From Myxococcales bacterium (GTDB taxonomy: Bacteria > Myxococcota > Polyangia > Nannocystales > Nannocystaceae): a stretch of 64,000 nucleotides of DNA. Of the stretch, positions 7,187 through 13,719 are shown piece by piece. The translations under genes and the position numbers were made by a program. The notes beneath the pieces are model-generated. The model was given only the letters and a program-made list of their open reading frames with translations, was not told where the DNA came from and did no database searches. Every line of letters starts with the position of its first letter. Position 1 is the stretch's first letter. Location of the stretch: NCBI GenBank assembly GCA_016793465.1, contig JAEUJW010000030.1, positions 9,092-73,091 of the forward strand, read 5' to 3'.

Positions 7187-7990
7187 CTACGCGATCAGCC
7201 CGAGCCGGCGCGCCAGGTCCTCGCCGCCGTATTTCACCACCTCGGCGATCGTGTCGCCCGGGAACGCCTGGGTGAACGCGGCGATCAGCGCCTGTCCGGC
7301 CCTCGACAGCGTCTGGCACTGCGGGCTGGCGAGGATCAGCTGGTACAGCGCGCCGGCCGCGTCGAGCGTCGGCGGCAGCCCGTCGTCGACGATCCCCATC
7401 AGCCCGCCGATCGTGTTCCACATCTTCAGCCAGCCCTCGGTCGCCGCGCCCGGCGGCGCGCCGAGCTGCGGCGACTGCAGCGCCACCTGCGTGAACGTCA
7501 GCAGCGTGAACGCCATGCTGACCTGGTTCATGGCGTTGGCCCCCTCGTTCGGCAGGTTGAACAGCGCGTGCAGGTTGCCGAGCCGCATCGCCCCGATGAG
7601 GCCGCCGTGCTCCGGCTGGGCGTTGCTGTAGATCTTGCGCAGGCGCTCGTCGGTCGCCAGCAGGCGCGGCACCACCGTGCGGTGGTCGGTCAGCCTGCCG
7701 GTGCTCGCCAGCATGCAGGCGATGTCGGCGTGCAGGTAGGTCGCCGGGAACGAGGCGTAGGTCAGGATCGCCGGCAGCTCCGGGACCACCATGGGCAGCA
7801 GGTTGCCGGCCTTGAACGTGGCGAGCACGGTCTGCGCGTCGCCGACGCTGAGGAACTTCTCGAGGAACGTCAGGTTGTTCTCGGGCACGTCGCCTCGCCA
7901 CGCCGCGTTGGCCAGCGCGCCGAGCGAGCCCGGCCCCGGCACCGCGATCGCCCGCGCCGCCGCCAAATCCGACTGTGTCTGCCACACCAT
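7187..7990 (-). CDS. MpaB/Lcp-family (DUF2236) oxygenase-like protein
   Basis: A 267-residue protein with the layout of the MpaB/latex-clearing-protein family (haem-dependent oxygenases, formerly DUF2236). Motifs in order are CMLASTGRLTD followed by the RLLATDERL helix, then GAMRLGNLHALF (the usual R-LMHAAVR histidine helix), NQVSMAFTLLTF, and the WNTIGGLMGI-DGLPPTLDAA segment. The start ATG at 7990 has GGAGG 5 bases upstream. There is no signal peptide. Haem binding through the conserved His is expected from the family but not shown. It diverges from a rebB gene 262 bases away, so an oxygenase of this family appears to belong to the R-body locus. Its substrate is unknown. Confidence 0.65.
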   Translation of the reverse strand: MVWQTQSDLAAARAIAVPGPGSLGALANAAWRGDVPENNLTFLEKFLSVGDAQTVLATFKAGNLLPMVVPELPAILTYASFPATYLHADIACMLASTGRLTDHRTVVPRLLATDERLRKIYSNAQPEHGGLIGAMRLGNLHALFNLPNEGANAMNQVSMAFTLLTFTQVALQSPQLGAPPGAATEGWLKMWNTIGGLMGIVDDGLPPTLDAAGALYQLILASPQCQTLSRAGQALIAAFTQAFPGDTIAEVVKYGGEDLARRLGLIA

Positions 7991-8050
7991 CGCCGCCTCC
8001 GATCGCCGCCGGAGCGGCCGACGTCGGATATACGCAGGGCGTCCGCCGGC

Positions 8051-8077
8051 GCGATTGGCGGGACCCACGGGAATCGC
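8051..8077. promoter_or_regulatory. Inverted repeat GCGATT-N15-AATCGC in the MpaB/rebB divergent region
   Basis: GCGATT at 8051-8056 and AATCGC at 8072-8077 form an interrupted palindrome between the divergent MpaB-like and rebB genes. The GATT/AATC core recurs in palindromes at 10128-10166 and 14054-14075, so it is a candidate site for the locus regulator. The rest of 7991-8252 shows no further gene. Confidence 0.35.
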
Positions 8078-8252
8078 GGCAGTTTCGCCGGAAGATGCGG
8101 CCGCCGCGGCGCGCCGCGCCCCCGCGGACGGTTCGTCGATTCGGCGCAACGATCCGTCATCGCCGCCGAGCCGCGCGTCGCCCCGGCGGGTTAGGGTGCA
8201 CACGAGCCGCATCGACGGCCCTGTACGCACAATCCGAGAGGCAGGAACGATC

Positions 8253-8522
8253 ATGGCATTCCCGACCGCAGTCAACGATCAGATCACCGATTCCGTTTCG
8301 CAGGCCAACACCAAGGTGCTCGGCGACGCCCCGGCGGTGGCGATGGGCAACTTCTTCATCGCCACCAGCCAGGCGCTGTCGAACGCCGCGCACAACGCGA
8401 CGAACACCCAGCAGCAGGCCTACGTCACCACCCAGGCGGCGACCACCCAGGGCGTCGCCACCCTGCTGGCGATGGACACCGCCGCCGCCGGCGAGGCCAG
8501 CCAGAAGATCTTCAACCCCTGA
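8253..8522 (+). CDS. rebB: RebB-family R-body structural protein
   Basis: An 89-residue RebB-family protein (PF11747 type), the building block of refractile bodies, coiled protein ribbons that can unroll and rupture membranes in Caedibacter. The family pattern is complete: MAFPTAVNDQITDSVSQ, KVLGDAPAVAMGN, ATSQALSNAAHNATN-QQQ and YVTTQAATTQGVATLL. A Shine-Dalgarno-like GAGAGG lies about 11 bases before the ATG. It is the only reb gene on the plus strand here; the other canonical copies are at 12818-13719 on the minus strand. A strong hairpin follows the stop. The protein is cytosolic and expected to polymerise with its paralogues. Confidence 0.88.
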   Translation: MAFPTAVNDQITDSVSQANTKVLGDAPAVAMGNFFIATSQALSNAAHNATNTQQQAYVTTQAATTQGVATLLAMDTAAAGEASQKIFNP

Positions 8523-8528
8523 CCGCGG

Positions 8529-8560
8529 ACGCGGGCGCCGGGGCCGCCCGGCGCCCGCGT
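8529..8560. terminator. Bidirectional hairpin terminator between rebB and the hybrid regulator
   Basis: Perfect 14-base arms ACGCGGGCGCCGGG (8529-8542) and CCCGGCGCCCGCGT (8547-8560) flank a GCCG loop. The hairpin sits exactly between the stop codons of the convergent rebB and regulator genes. No T-run follows. Confidence 0.7.
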
Positions 8561-10111
8561 TCAGGCCGGCGCCGTCGTGCGGTTGCGGAACTCCCGCGGG
8601 CTGGCGTCGACGTAGCGGCGGAACGTCTTCTCGAAGTGGCTGAGGTCGCTGAAGCCCGCGTTGGCGGCGATCTCGGTGATGCGCTGGTGGCCGTTGCTCG
8701 CCAGCAGCCCCTTGGCCTTCTCGATGCGCAGGCGCACCAGCAGCGTCTTGAAGCTGGTGCCGAGCGACTGCTTGAACAGGTACGACAGGTGCGACGGGCT
8801 GACGTGGGCGTGGCGCGCCAGCAGCCCGAGCGCGATCGGCTCCTGATAGTTGTCGATCATGTAGAGCAGCGCCCGCCGCAGCCCCTCGTGCAGCGCCTCG
8901 AGCTTGCCGACGTCGCGCTCGACCAGCACGCGCAGCCAGTCGGTCGGGCGCGGGGCGGCCGGCGCGGCCGGGTGCTCGGCGGCCGCGACCGTCGCCAGCA
9001 CCCACGGCGTGTGGCGCAGCACGTCCTCGCGGGTGATGCGCGCGTCGCCGGTCATCACCGCCAGGCGCAGCAGCACGCGCTCGAGCTCGAACAGGTTCTC
9101 CGGCCAGGCGTGCAGCGACAGCGCGTCGAGCAGCGCCTCGCTGCCCTTGTGGCGCAGCGAGAAGCCGTGGCGCGCGAGGATCCGCCCGGCGAGCGCCTCG
9201 AGGTCGTCGAGGCGCCCGCGCAGCGGCGGCACCTCGAGCACGATGACGCCGAGCTCGCCGACCAGCTCGCGCAGCAGCCGGCCCTGGTCGGCGAGCGCGC
9301 GGACGTCGGCCGCCGTCGACGCCAGGATCCGCGGCAGCGGGCCGGTGCGCGGGCTGACCCGCTGGCCCAGGTGCGACGGCAGGGCGCTCAGCAGCTGGGC
9401 CTGGGCCGCCCGCGAGAGCGCCTCGATCCCGCTAAACAGCAGCGTGCCCGAGGCCGCCCGCGCGAACCACTGCGGCAGCGCGGCCTGGAGGTCGTCGTCG
9501 GCGACCGAGGGGCAGTGGACCTCGACGAACGGGCTGTCGCGCTGGGGCCCCGCGCAGTGCATCGAGACCGCGACCGTCAGCACCTCGGTGCCGAACTCGC
9601 CGACGATCAGCGCCGGCAGCCGCGAGCGGCAGGCCTGCTCGATGGCCCGCTCGATCGCCTGCACCGGCTCGCCGAAGCCCGCGAGCGCGAAGTCCTGGCC
9701 GAGGTGCTCGGTCGACCAGCGCAGCACGCGGTCGCGGCGCAGCAGCAGGGCGCACGCGTCGGCCAGCGCGGCGAGCAGCGGCGTATCAGCGGCCGCGATC
9801 GGCCCCGACACCTCGAGGCGGCCGCCGGCCTCGTCGCCGACGCGCAGGGGATAGACGCGGGCCGACGTTTGGGGTCGCGGGGCCTCGGCCTCACACGCGG
9901 GGCCTGTCGACATATACGCCGACCAGCGCGCCCGCTCGGCGCCGTCGGACGCCGCCAGCTCACCGAGCTCGGGCAGCGTCAGACGCCAGCTCGCCGCGCC
10001 GACCGCGTCGGTCACCCGCACGATCAACGCGGCGAGGTTCTCGGCGCAGCTGCACGTCGGATCGAAGGTGCGTCGGATCAGGTCATAGACCATCGCGTCG
10101 GACGACTTCAT
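8561..10111 (-). CDS. Hybrid regulator: GAF-like, degenerate sigma54-activator AAA core, AraC DNA-binding domain
   Basis: A 516-residue regulator with an uncommon domain order. Residues about 10-125 resemble a GAF sensor. Residues about 140-365 align with the AAA+ core of sigma54 activators (GTLLFSGIEALSRAAQAQLL at the Walker B region, then ILASTAADV and EVPPLRGRLDDL). However, the Walker A segment is VGEFGTEVLTVA without Lys, and no GAFTGA loop is visible, so ATP-driven sigma54 activation is unlikely. Residues about 405-510 form a double-HTH AraC domain (ALGLLARHAHVSPSHLSYLFK and ITEIAANAGFSDLSHFEKTFRR). GAGG lies 6 bases before the ATG. A long palindrome precedes the gene. Position suggests that it controls the flanking reb genes and probably itself. 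Confidence 0.8.
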   Translation of the reverse strand: MKSSDAMVYDLIRRTFDPTCSCAENLAALIVRVTDAVGAASWRLTLPELGELAASDGAERARWSAYMSTGPACEAEAPRPQTSARVYPLRVGDEAGGRLEVSGPIAAADTPLLAALADACALLLRRDRVLRWSTEHLGQDFALAGFGEPVQAIERAIEQACRSRLPALIVGEFGTEVLTVAVSMHCAGPQRDSPFVEVHCPSVADDDLQAALPQWFARAASGTLLFSGIEALSRAAQAQLLSALPSHLGQRVSPRTGPLPRILASTAADVRALADQGRLLRELVGELGVIVLEVPPLRGRLDDLEALAGRILARHGFSLRHKGSEALLDALSLHAWPENLFELERVLLRLAVMTGDARITREDVLRHTPWVLATVAAAEHPAAPAAPRPTDWLRVLVERDVGKLEALHEGLRRALLYMIDNYQEPIALGLLARHAHVSPSHLSYLFKQSLGTSFKTLLVRLRIEKAKGLLASNGHQRITEIAANAGFSDLSHFEKTFRRYVDASPREFRNRTTAPA

Positions 10112-10127
10112 GGCACCTCACAGTCCA

Positions 10128-10166
10128 CCGATTCTAGGGGAACCGCGCGTGCGGGCCTAGAATCGG
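10128..10166. promoter_or_regulatory. Long interrupted palindrome upstream of the hybrid regulator
   Basis: Perfect 11-base arms CCGATTCTAGG (10128-10138) and CCTAGAATCGG (10156-10166) are separated by 17 bases. The element lies between the end of the reb operon (10203) and the regulator start (10111). It could be an operator, with half-sites about 28 bases apart, or a hairpin that ends the reb transcript. No T-run favours termination. Confidence 0.55.
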
Positions 10167-10202
10167 GCAATTGTCGGAGGGTCGGATTCCCGGCGCGCGG
10201 GC

Positions 10203-10550
10203 TCAACGCTTGCTCGCCGGCGGCGGGCTCGTGGCCTGATTCGCGGCGGCCATGGCGTCGCGGATGCTCGCCTGCGCGGCGGCCATGCCGTCGGCCACCG
10301 CCTTGTTGGCGGCCGCGACGGCGTCGGCCACGCTCGTGGCCTCGTCGGCCTCGGCCGTCTGCAGCGCCTGTGACACCGCCTGCATCGCGGCTTGCACGCT
10401 CGACTGCGTGGTCGCCTCGGCGGTGCGCAGCGCCTCGGTCGCGGCGGCGGTCGCGTCGGCGACGGCCTGGGCGGCCGCGCGGCGCGCCTCCTGGGCGGCG
10501 TCGGCGGGATTGGTAGGAGTGGAGGACGGCGGGTTGGTGTCGTTGCTCAT
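10203..10550 (-). CDS. Ala-rich helical protein of the reb operon
   Basis: A 115-residue, Ala/Gln/Thr-rich protein predicted to be one long helix or coiled coil: AAAQAVADATAAATEALRTA, then SSVQAAMQAVSQALQTAE and ADGMAAAQASIRDAMAAA, with a Pro-rich start and end. It has no family I recognise. The composition and AxxA spacing resemble the helices of Reb proteins but lack their signature. The ATG at 10548-10550 gives the start MSNDTNPP; the identical first residues MSND also begin the Reb-like protein at 12055-12546. It is last in the reb operon. A scaffold or accessory fibre component is possible (inference). Confidence 0.6.
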   Translation of the reverse strand: MSNDTNPPSSTPTNPADAAQEARRAAAQAVADATAAATEALRTAEATTQSSVQAAMQAVSQALQTAEADEATSVADAVAAANKAVADGMAAAQASIRDAMAAANQATSPPPASKR

Positions 10551-10617
10551 GGTCGGTGCTCCGGAGGTGCGTCGTCGCGATCGCACCGCCGGCTTCGGCG
10601 GCGCGTCGCGCGGGGGT

Positions 10618-11676
10618 TCACGCTTGCGCGATCGGCGGCTCGGGCGGCCGGACCCCGCGAAACGTCCGCAGCGTCAACAGGCCCCCTTCGTCGAGCCCGA
10701 GCTCCGCCTCGGCCGCCTCGCCGCGCAGCGTGTACGTGCAGGCGAGGCCGTCCTGGCTCGGGCGGGCCGCCGCGAGCGGGCTCTGCAGCATGAAGCTGCG
10801 GACCTCTTGCAGGAACGCGGCCACGAAGGCGCGCGCCTGGTCGCCGGTCTCGTCGAGGAACTTGGTGTATTGCACGAGCTGGAGCACGCCGGCGGTCACC
10901 CGCGGGAACCCGAGGGCGGGGTTGGCGGCGAGGAAGCCCCGCAGCCGCCGCACGAACTCCGCCGGCGCGATCGGCGTGTCGAGGCGCGGGCAGTCGAGGG
11001 CCGCCAGCAGGCCCGGCGTCAGCGCGGCGAGCGACTGCTCGACCGCCTTGCCGCGCGCCTCGGCGCTGCCGTCGAGCAGGCCGTGCTTGGCGGCGACGAC
11101 CATGTAGATCTTGTAGAGGTCGACGAACTCGAGCGCCGCGGCGGCGCGCGAGGCCGCGAACGTCGCCGCCTCGCGCTGCAGGTCGTCGCGCATGGCCACG
11201 CCGCTGCTCGACGACTGCACCAGCTCGAACAGCGCCGCCTGCTCGCCGAGAGTCAGCCCGCGCAGCAGCGGCGAGTCGACGCCGACGTCGGCGAGGAACT
11301 TCTGCCCGGCCGCGAGGTCGTCCTGCGTCACCAGGCGCTCGTCGGCGAGGACCTTGCTCGCCTGGCGCTGGACCACGCTGCCTTCGTCGCCGGCCTCGCG
11401 GCGCAGCAGCGCCTGCAGCGAGTCGGGCGCCAGCGCGACCAGCCGCCCCGCGCCGATCCACAGCCCGAGCCGCGGCAGCAGCAGCAGCGGCGAGCCGTGC
11501 AGACCGCCCTGCACGCTGGTGAGCAGCGAGGCCTCGTCGGGGAACGCGTACTTCCTGGGCGCGTCGACGGCCCAGGCCAGCCACGCGGCGCCGTCGGCGA
11601 TCCGCGCCAGCACGCGGGTCGCGTTGGGCGACAGGTCCGAGGTGCGGTTGAGTGGTTCGCCGGCGATCGTGATCAT
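10618..11676 (-). CDS. Conserved-looking reb-operon protein of unknown function
   Basis: A 352-residue soluble protein I do not recognise. It begins MITIAGEPLNRTSDLSPNA, has a hydrophobic patch (SPLLLLPRLGLWIGAGRLVAL, residues about 60-80) and is largely alpha-helical after residue 90 (ADERLVTQDDLAAGQKFLAD; AALEFVDLYKIYMVVAAKHG). The ATG is preceded by GAGG 8 bases upstream and lies 12 bases after the stop of a Reb-like gene. The tight spacing places it in the same operon as five or six reb genes. It lacks a signal peptide. Candidate roles are an assembly chaperone, a trigger or a membrane-contact factor for the R-body; none can be shown here. Confidence 0.6.
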   Translation of the reverse strand: MITIAGEPLNRTSDLSPNATRVLARIADGAAWLAWAVDAPRKYAFPDEASLLTSVQGGLHGSPLLLLPRLGLWIGAGRLVALAPDSLQALLRREAGDEGSVVQRQASKVLADERLVTQDDLAAGQKFLADVGVDSPLLRGLTLGEQAALFELVQSSSSGVAMRDDLQREAATFAASRAAAALEFVDLYKIYMVVAAKHGLLDGSAEARGKAVEQSLAALTPGLLAALDCPRLDTPIAPAEFVRRLRGFLAANPALGFPRVTAGVLQLVQYTKFLDETGDQARAFVAAFLQEVRSFMLQSPLAAARPSQDGLACTYTLRGEAAEAELGLDEGGLLTLRTFRGVRPPEPPIAQA

Positions 11677-11688
11677 GGCGGGCCTCGC

Positions 11689-12036
11689 TCAGCCGCTCGG
11701 GAACTCGCGGAGGATCTGCGCCGCCGACTGGCCGATGGTCGCGAAGTTGGTCACCGCGCTCTGCATCAGCGTCTGCGCCTGCGTCAGCACCTCGGTGTAG
11801 GGCGTCGTCTCGCCGGTCGCCAGCATCTGCGACAGCGCCACGCCGGCCGCCGTCGAGCTGATGAGGCCGACGTTGCGCAGGTTGTCGGCGGCGTCCTGCA
11901 CGGCGATCGCGGTCGACTGCGCGACCGACTGGTAGGCCTTGCCGGCGCCGCTGGTCTTGACGACCTGCGGGCTCATGGTCGCCAGCTGGCTGCTGTTGAT
12001 CGCGTCGATGATCTGGGGGTTGACTCGTTCGGGCAT
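11689..12036 (-). CDS. Divergent Reb-like protein
   Basis: A 115-residue protein with the rhythm of Reb proteins but diverged: VNPQIIDAINSSQLATMSPQ replaces VNSQITDSVTQ, followed by AGKAYQSVAQSTAIAVQDAADN in place of the NAAHNAT helix. The C-terminus extends with a further helix (VLTQAQTLMQSAVTNFATIG). A good GAGGAAG ribosome binding site lies upstream of the ATG at 12036. It is part of the reb operon, after the 163-residue Reb-like gene. Membership in the RebB family is likely but below what I can call certain by eye. Confidence 0.6.
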   Translation of the reverse strand: MPERVNPQIIDAINSSQLATMSPQVVKTSGAGKAYQSVAQSTAIAVQDAADNLRNVGLISSTAAGVALSQMLATGETTPYTEVLTQAQTLMQSAVTNFATIGQSAAQILREFPSG

Positions 12037-12054
12037 GGCTCTTCCTCACCTTCC

Positions 12055-12546
12055 TCAGTTGGTCGGGGTCCCGCCGGCGCCGCCGGTCCCGCCGGAGCTG
12101 CCGGTCGGCGGCGTCGCGGCCTGCTTGGCCAGCGCGTCGAGGTCCTTGCCGGCGGTCGCCGCGTTGCTCGACGACGCGCTCTGGTCGCGCTGCAGCGCCG
12201 TGATCGCCGTCTGCGCGTCGACGAAGTGCCTGGCGATGTCGGAGGCCGGGTCGACCGGCGGCGGCAGGCCGGACGGCGGCGGGCTCGGCGACGGCGGCGG
12301 CGGCGGCGGCTTGATGGGGAACGGGGCCTGCAGCATCTTGGCGCACGCCGCCGTGATCGCCGCGGAGTTGGTGACCTGGCTCTGCTGCTGGCGGAACACC
12401 GCGTTGTGCATGGCCATGCCGAGCGTCTCGGCGAGGACCACGTCGAGGATGCTCATCGCCGACGAGACCCCCTGGGCGGCCACCAATGTCGAGGTCTGTG
12501 TCACCGCGTCGGTGATCTGGGAGTTGACGGATCCGTCGTTGCTCAT
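12055..12546 (-). CDS. Reb-like protein with Pro-rich C-terminal extension
   Basis: 163 residues. The first 85 follow the RebB pattern (DGSVNSQITDAVTQTSTLVA, AMSILDVVLAETLGMAMHNAVFRQQQSQVT). Then comes a linker made almost only of Pro and Ser (KPPPPPPSPSPPPSG), a helix (ARHFVDAQTAITALQRDQSA) and a Gly-rich tail. The HN-x-QQQ core is conserved while the DAPAVAMGN segment is not. Its ATG overlaps the stop of the preceding Reb-like gene (ATGA), so it is translationally coupled. It could be a capping or anchoring subunit of the ribbon (inference). Confidence 0.7.
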   Translation of the reverse strand: MSNDGSVNSQITDAVTQTSTLVAAQGVSSAMSILDVVLAETLGMAMHNAVFRQQQSQVTNSAAITAACAKMLQAPFPIKPPPPPPSPSPPPSGLPPPVDPASDIARHFVDAQTAITALQRDQSASSSNAATAGKDLDALAKQAATPPTGSSGGTGGAGGTPTN

Positions 12547-12779
12547 GGCGAGCTTCCTTTCTGGGCGGGTGCGCTCAAGATCCTGGCGAGCGTGATCGCC
12601 AGCGCGGCGGTCGACGTGACCTGCACGCGCTGCTGCTGCGCCGTCGCGTTCTGCATCGCCAGGGCGGTGCTGTCGGCGGCGGCGGCGTCGAGGGCGGCCA
12701 TCGCCGCCGCGGGGCCGAGGCCGATGACCGCCACGTCCCCCGCGACGGCGTCTCCGACCAGCTCCGCGACGCCCGCCAT
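12543..12779 (-). CDS. Short divergent Reb-like protein
   Basis: 78 residues. It retains the central Reb helix pattern (ADSTALAMQNATAQQQRVQVTSTAAL; compare NAAHNAT-QQQ-YVT-QAA) but has lost the ITDSV N-terminus, replaced by AGVAELVGDAVAGDVAVIG. The stop overlaps the ATG of the 163-residue Reb-like gene. The ribosome binding site is weak (GGATGAGCC before the ATG). It is probably a minor or regulatory subunit of the R-body (inference). Confidence 0.6.
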   Translation of the reverse strand: MAGVAELVGDAVAGDVAVIGLGPAAAMAALDAAAADSTALAMQNATAQQQRVQVTSTAALAITLARILSAPAQKGSSP

Positions 12780-12817
12780 GGCTCATCCATCACCACGGGC
12801 GTCGCGCGGCGCCGGCC

Positions 12818-13084
12818 TCACGCGAAGATCTTCTGCGTGGCCTCGCCGGTGGCGGCGGTGTCGATCGACAGCATCGTCGCCACCCCCTGGGTCGTCGCCG
12901 CCTGCATGGTGACGTACGACTGCTGCTGGTTGTTGGTCGCGTTGTGGGCCGCGTTCGCCAGCGCCTGGCTGGTGGCGATGAACAGGTTGCCCATCGCCAC
13001 CGCGGGCGCGTCGCCGAGCACCTTGGTGTTGACCTGCGACACGGAATCGGTGATCTGACTGTTGACGGAAGTCGGGTACGCCAT
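12818..13084 (-). CDS. rebB: RebB-family R-body structural protein
   Basis: An 88-residue canonical RebB-family protein: VNSQITDSVSQVNTKVLGDA, AVAMGNLFIATSQALANAAH, NATNNQQQSYVTMQAATTQG and VATMLSIDTAATGEATQKIF. It is closer to the plus-strand copy at 8253 (FIATSQAL, TQGVA, QKIF shared) than to its two upstream operon neighbours. AGGAG lies about 9 bases before the ATG. A hairpin in the 52-base spacer upstream (13118-13132) may tune its level relative to the first two reb genes. Confidence 0.88.
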   Translation of the reverse strand: MAYPTSVNSQITDSVSQVNTKVLGDAPAVAMGNLFIATSQALANAAHNATNNQQQSYVTMQAATTQGVATMLSIDTAATGEATQKIFA

Positions 13085-13117
13085 TGTCTTTCGCTCCTAT
13101 CGTCTCGATGCGGTTGT

Positions 13118-13132
13118 GCGGGCAGCGCCCGC
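13118..13132 (-). promoter_or_regulatory. Hairpin inside the reb operon
   Basis: GCGGGC (13118-13123), loop AGC, GCCCGC (13127-13132) lies between two reb genes, just after the stop of the 13137-13406 gene. It may partly terminate transcription or protect the upstream mRNA, giving unequal subunit amounts (inference). Confidence 0.4.
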
Positions 13133-13136
13133 GGAC

Positions 13137-13406
13137 TCATGTTCCGAGGATCTTCTTGGTCGCGATGCCGGTCGACGCCGTGTCGAGCGAGTAGAGCAGC
13201 GCGACGCCCATCGTCGTCGCCGCCTGGGCGGTCACGTACAGCTGCTGCTGCGCCATCGTCGCGTTGTGGGCCGCGTTGGCCAGCGCCTGCGCGGTCGCCT
13301 GAAAGAGGTTTCCCATCGCCACCGCCGGCGCGGTGCCGAGCACCTGCAGATTGGCCTGCGTGACGGAGTCGGTGATCTGGCTGTTGACCGAGGTCGGGAA
13401 TGCCAT
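13137..13406 (-). CDS. rebB: RebB-family R-body structural protein
   Basis: An 89-residue canonical RebB-family protein: VNSQITDSVTQANLQVLGTA, AVAMGNLFQATAQALANAAH, NATMAQQQLYVTAQAATTMG and ALLYSLDTASTGIATKKIL. It pairs with the 13432-13719 copy (FQATAQAL, TMGV, STG-ATK shared), suggesting a recent duplication. AGGAGG lies about 9 bases before the ATG. It is the second gene of the operon. The protein is small, without signal peptide, and expected to polymerise in the cytoplasm. Confidence 0.88.
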   Translation of the reverse strand: MAFPTSVNSQITDSVTQANLQVLGTAPAVAMGNLFQATAQALANAAHNATMAQQQLYVTAQAATTMGVALLYSLDTASTGIATKKILGT

Positions 13407-13431
13407 GGGTCAGCCCTCCTGTGGGCCGGTC

Positions 13432-13719
13432 TCAGCCGAGGCCCTTGACGCCCGTGGTGAGGATCGCCTTCGTGGCCATGCCCGTCGACGCGGTGTCGAT
13501 CGAGAGCAGCGTCGTCACCCCCATGGTGGTCGCCGCCTGGGCCGTGACGTAGCTCTGCTGCTGGCTGTTCGTCGCGTTGTGGGCCGCGTTGGCCAGCGCC
13601 TGCGCGGTCGCCTGGAACAGGCTGCCGACCGCGACCGCGGGCGCGTCGCCGAGCACCTTGACGTTGGCCTGGGTGACGGAATCGGTGATCTGATCATTGA
13701 CGGATGTCGGGAATGCCAT
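13432..13719 (-). CDS. rebB: RebB-family R-body structural protein, first gene of the reb operon
   Basis: A 95-residue canonical RebB-family protein (VNDQITDSVTQANVKVLGDA, AVAVGSLFQATAQALANAAH, NATNSQQQSYVTAQAATTMG, VTTLLSIDTASTGMATKAIL) with a short KGLG tail. AGGAGG lies 7 bases before the ATG, the strongest ribosome binding site in the operon, fitting a highly expressed structural protein. It heads a minus-strand operon that runs through at least eight genes to 10203. The spacer upstream is over 500 bases and contains a perfect 22-base palindrome. Confidence 0.88.
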   Translation of the reverse strand: MAFPTSVNDQITDSVTQANVKVLGDAPAVAVGSLFQATAQALANAAHNATNSQQQSYVTAQAATTMGVTTLLSIDTASTGMATKAILTTGVKGLG

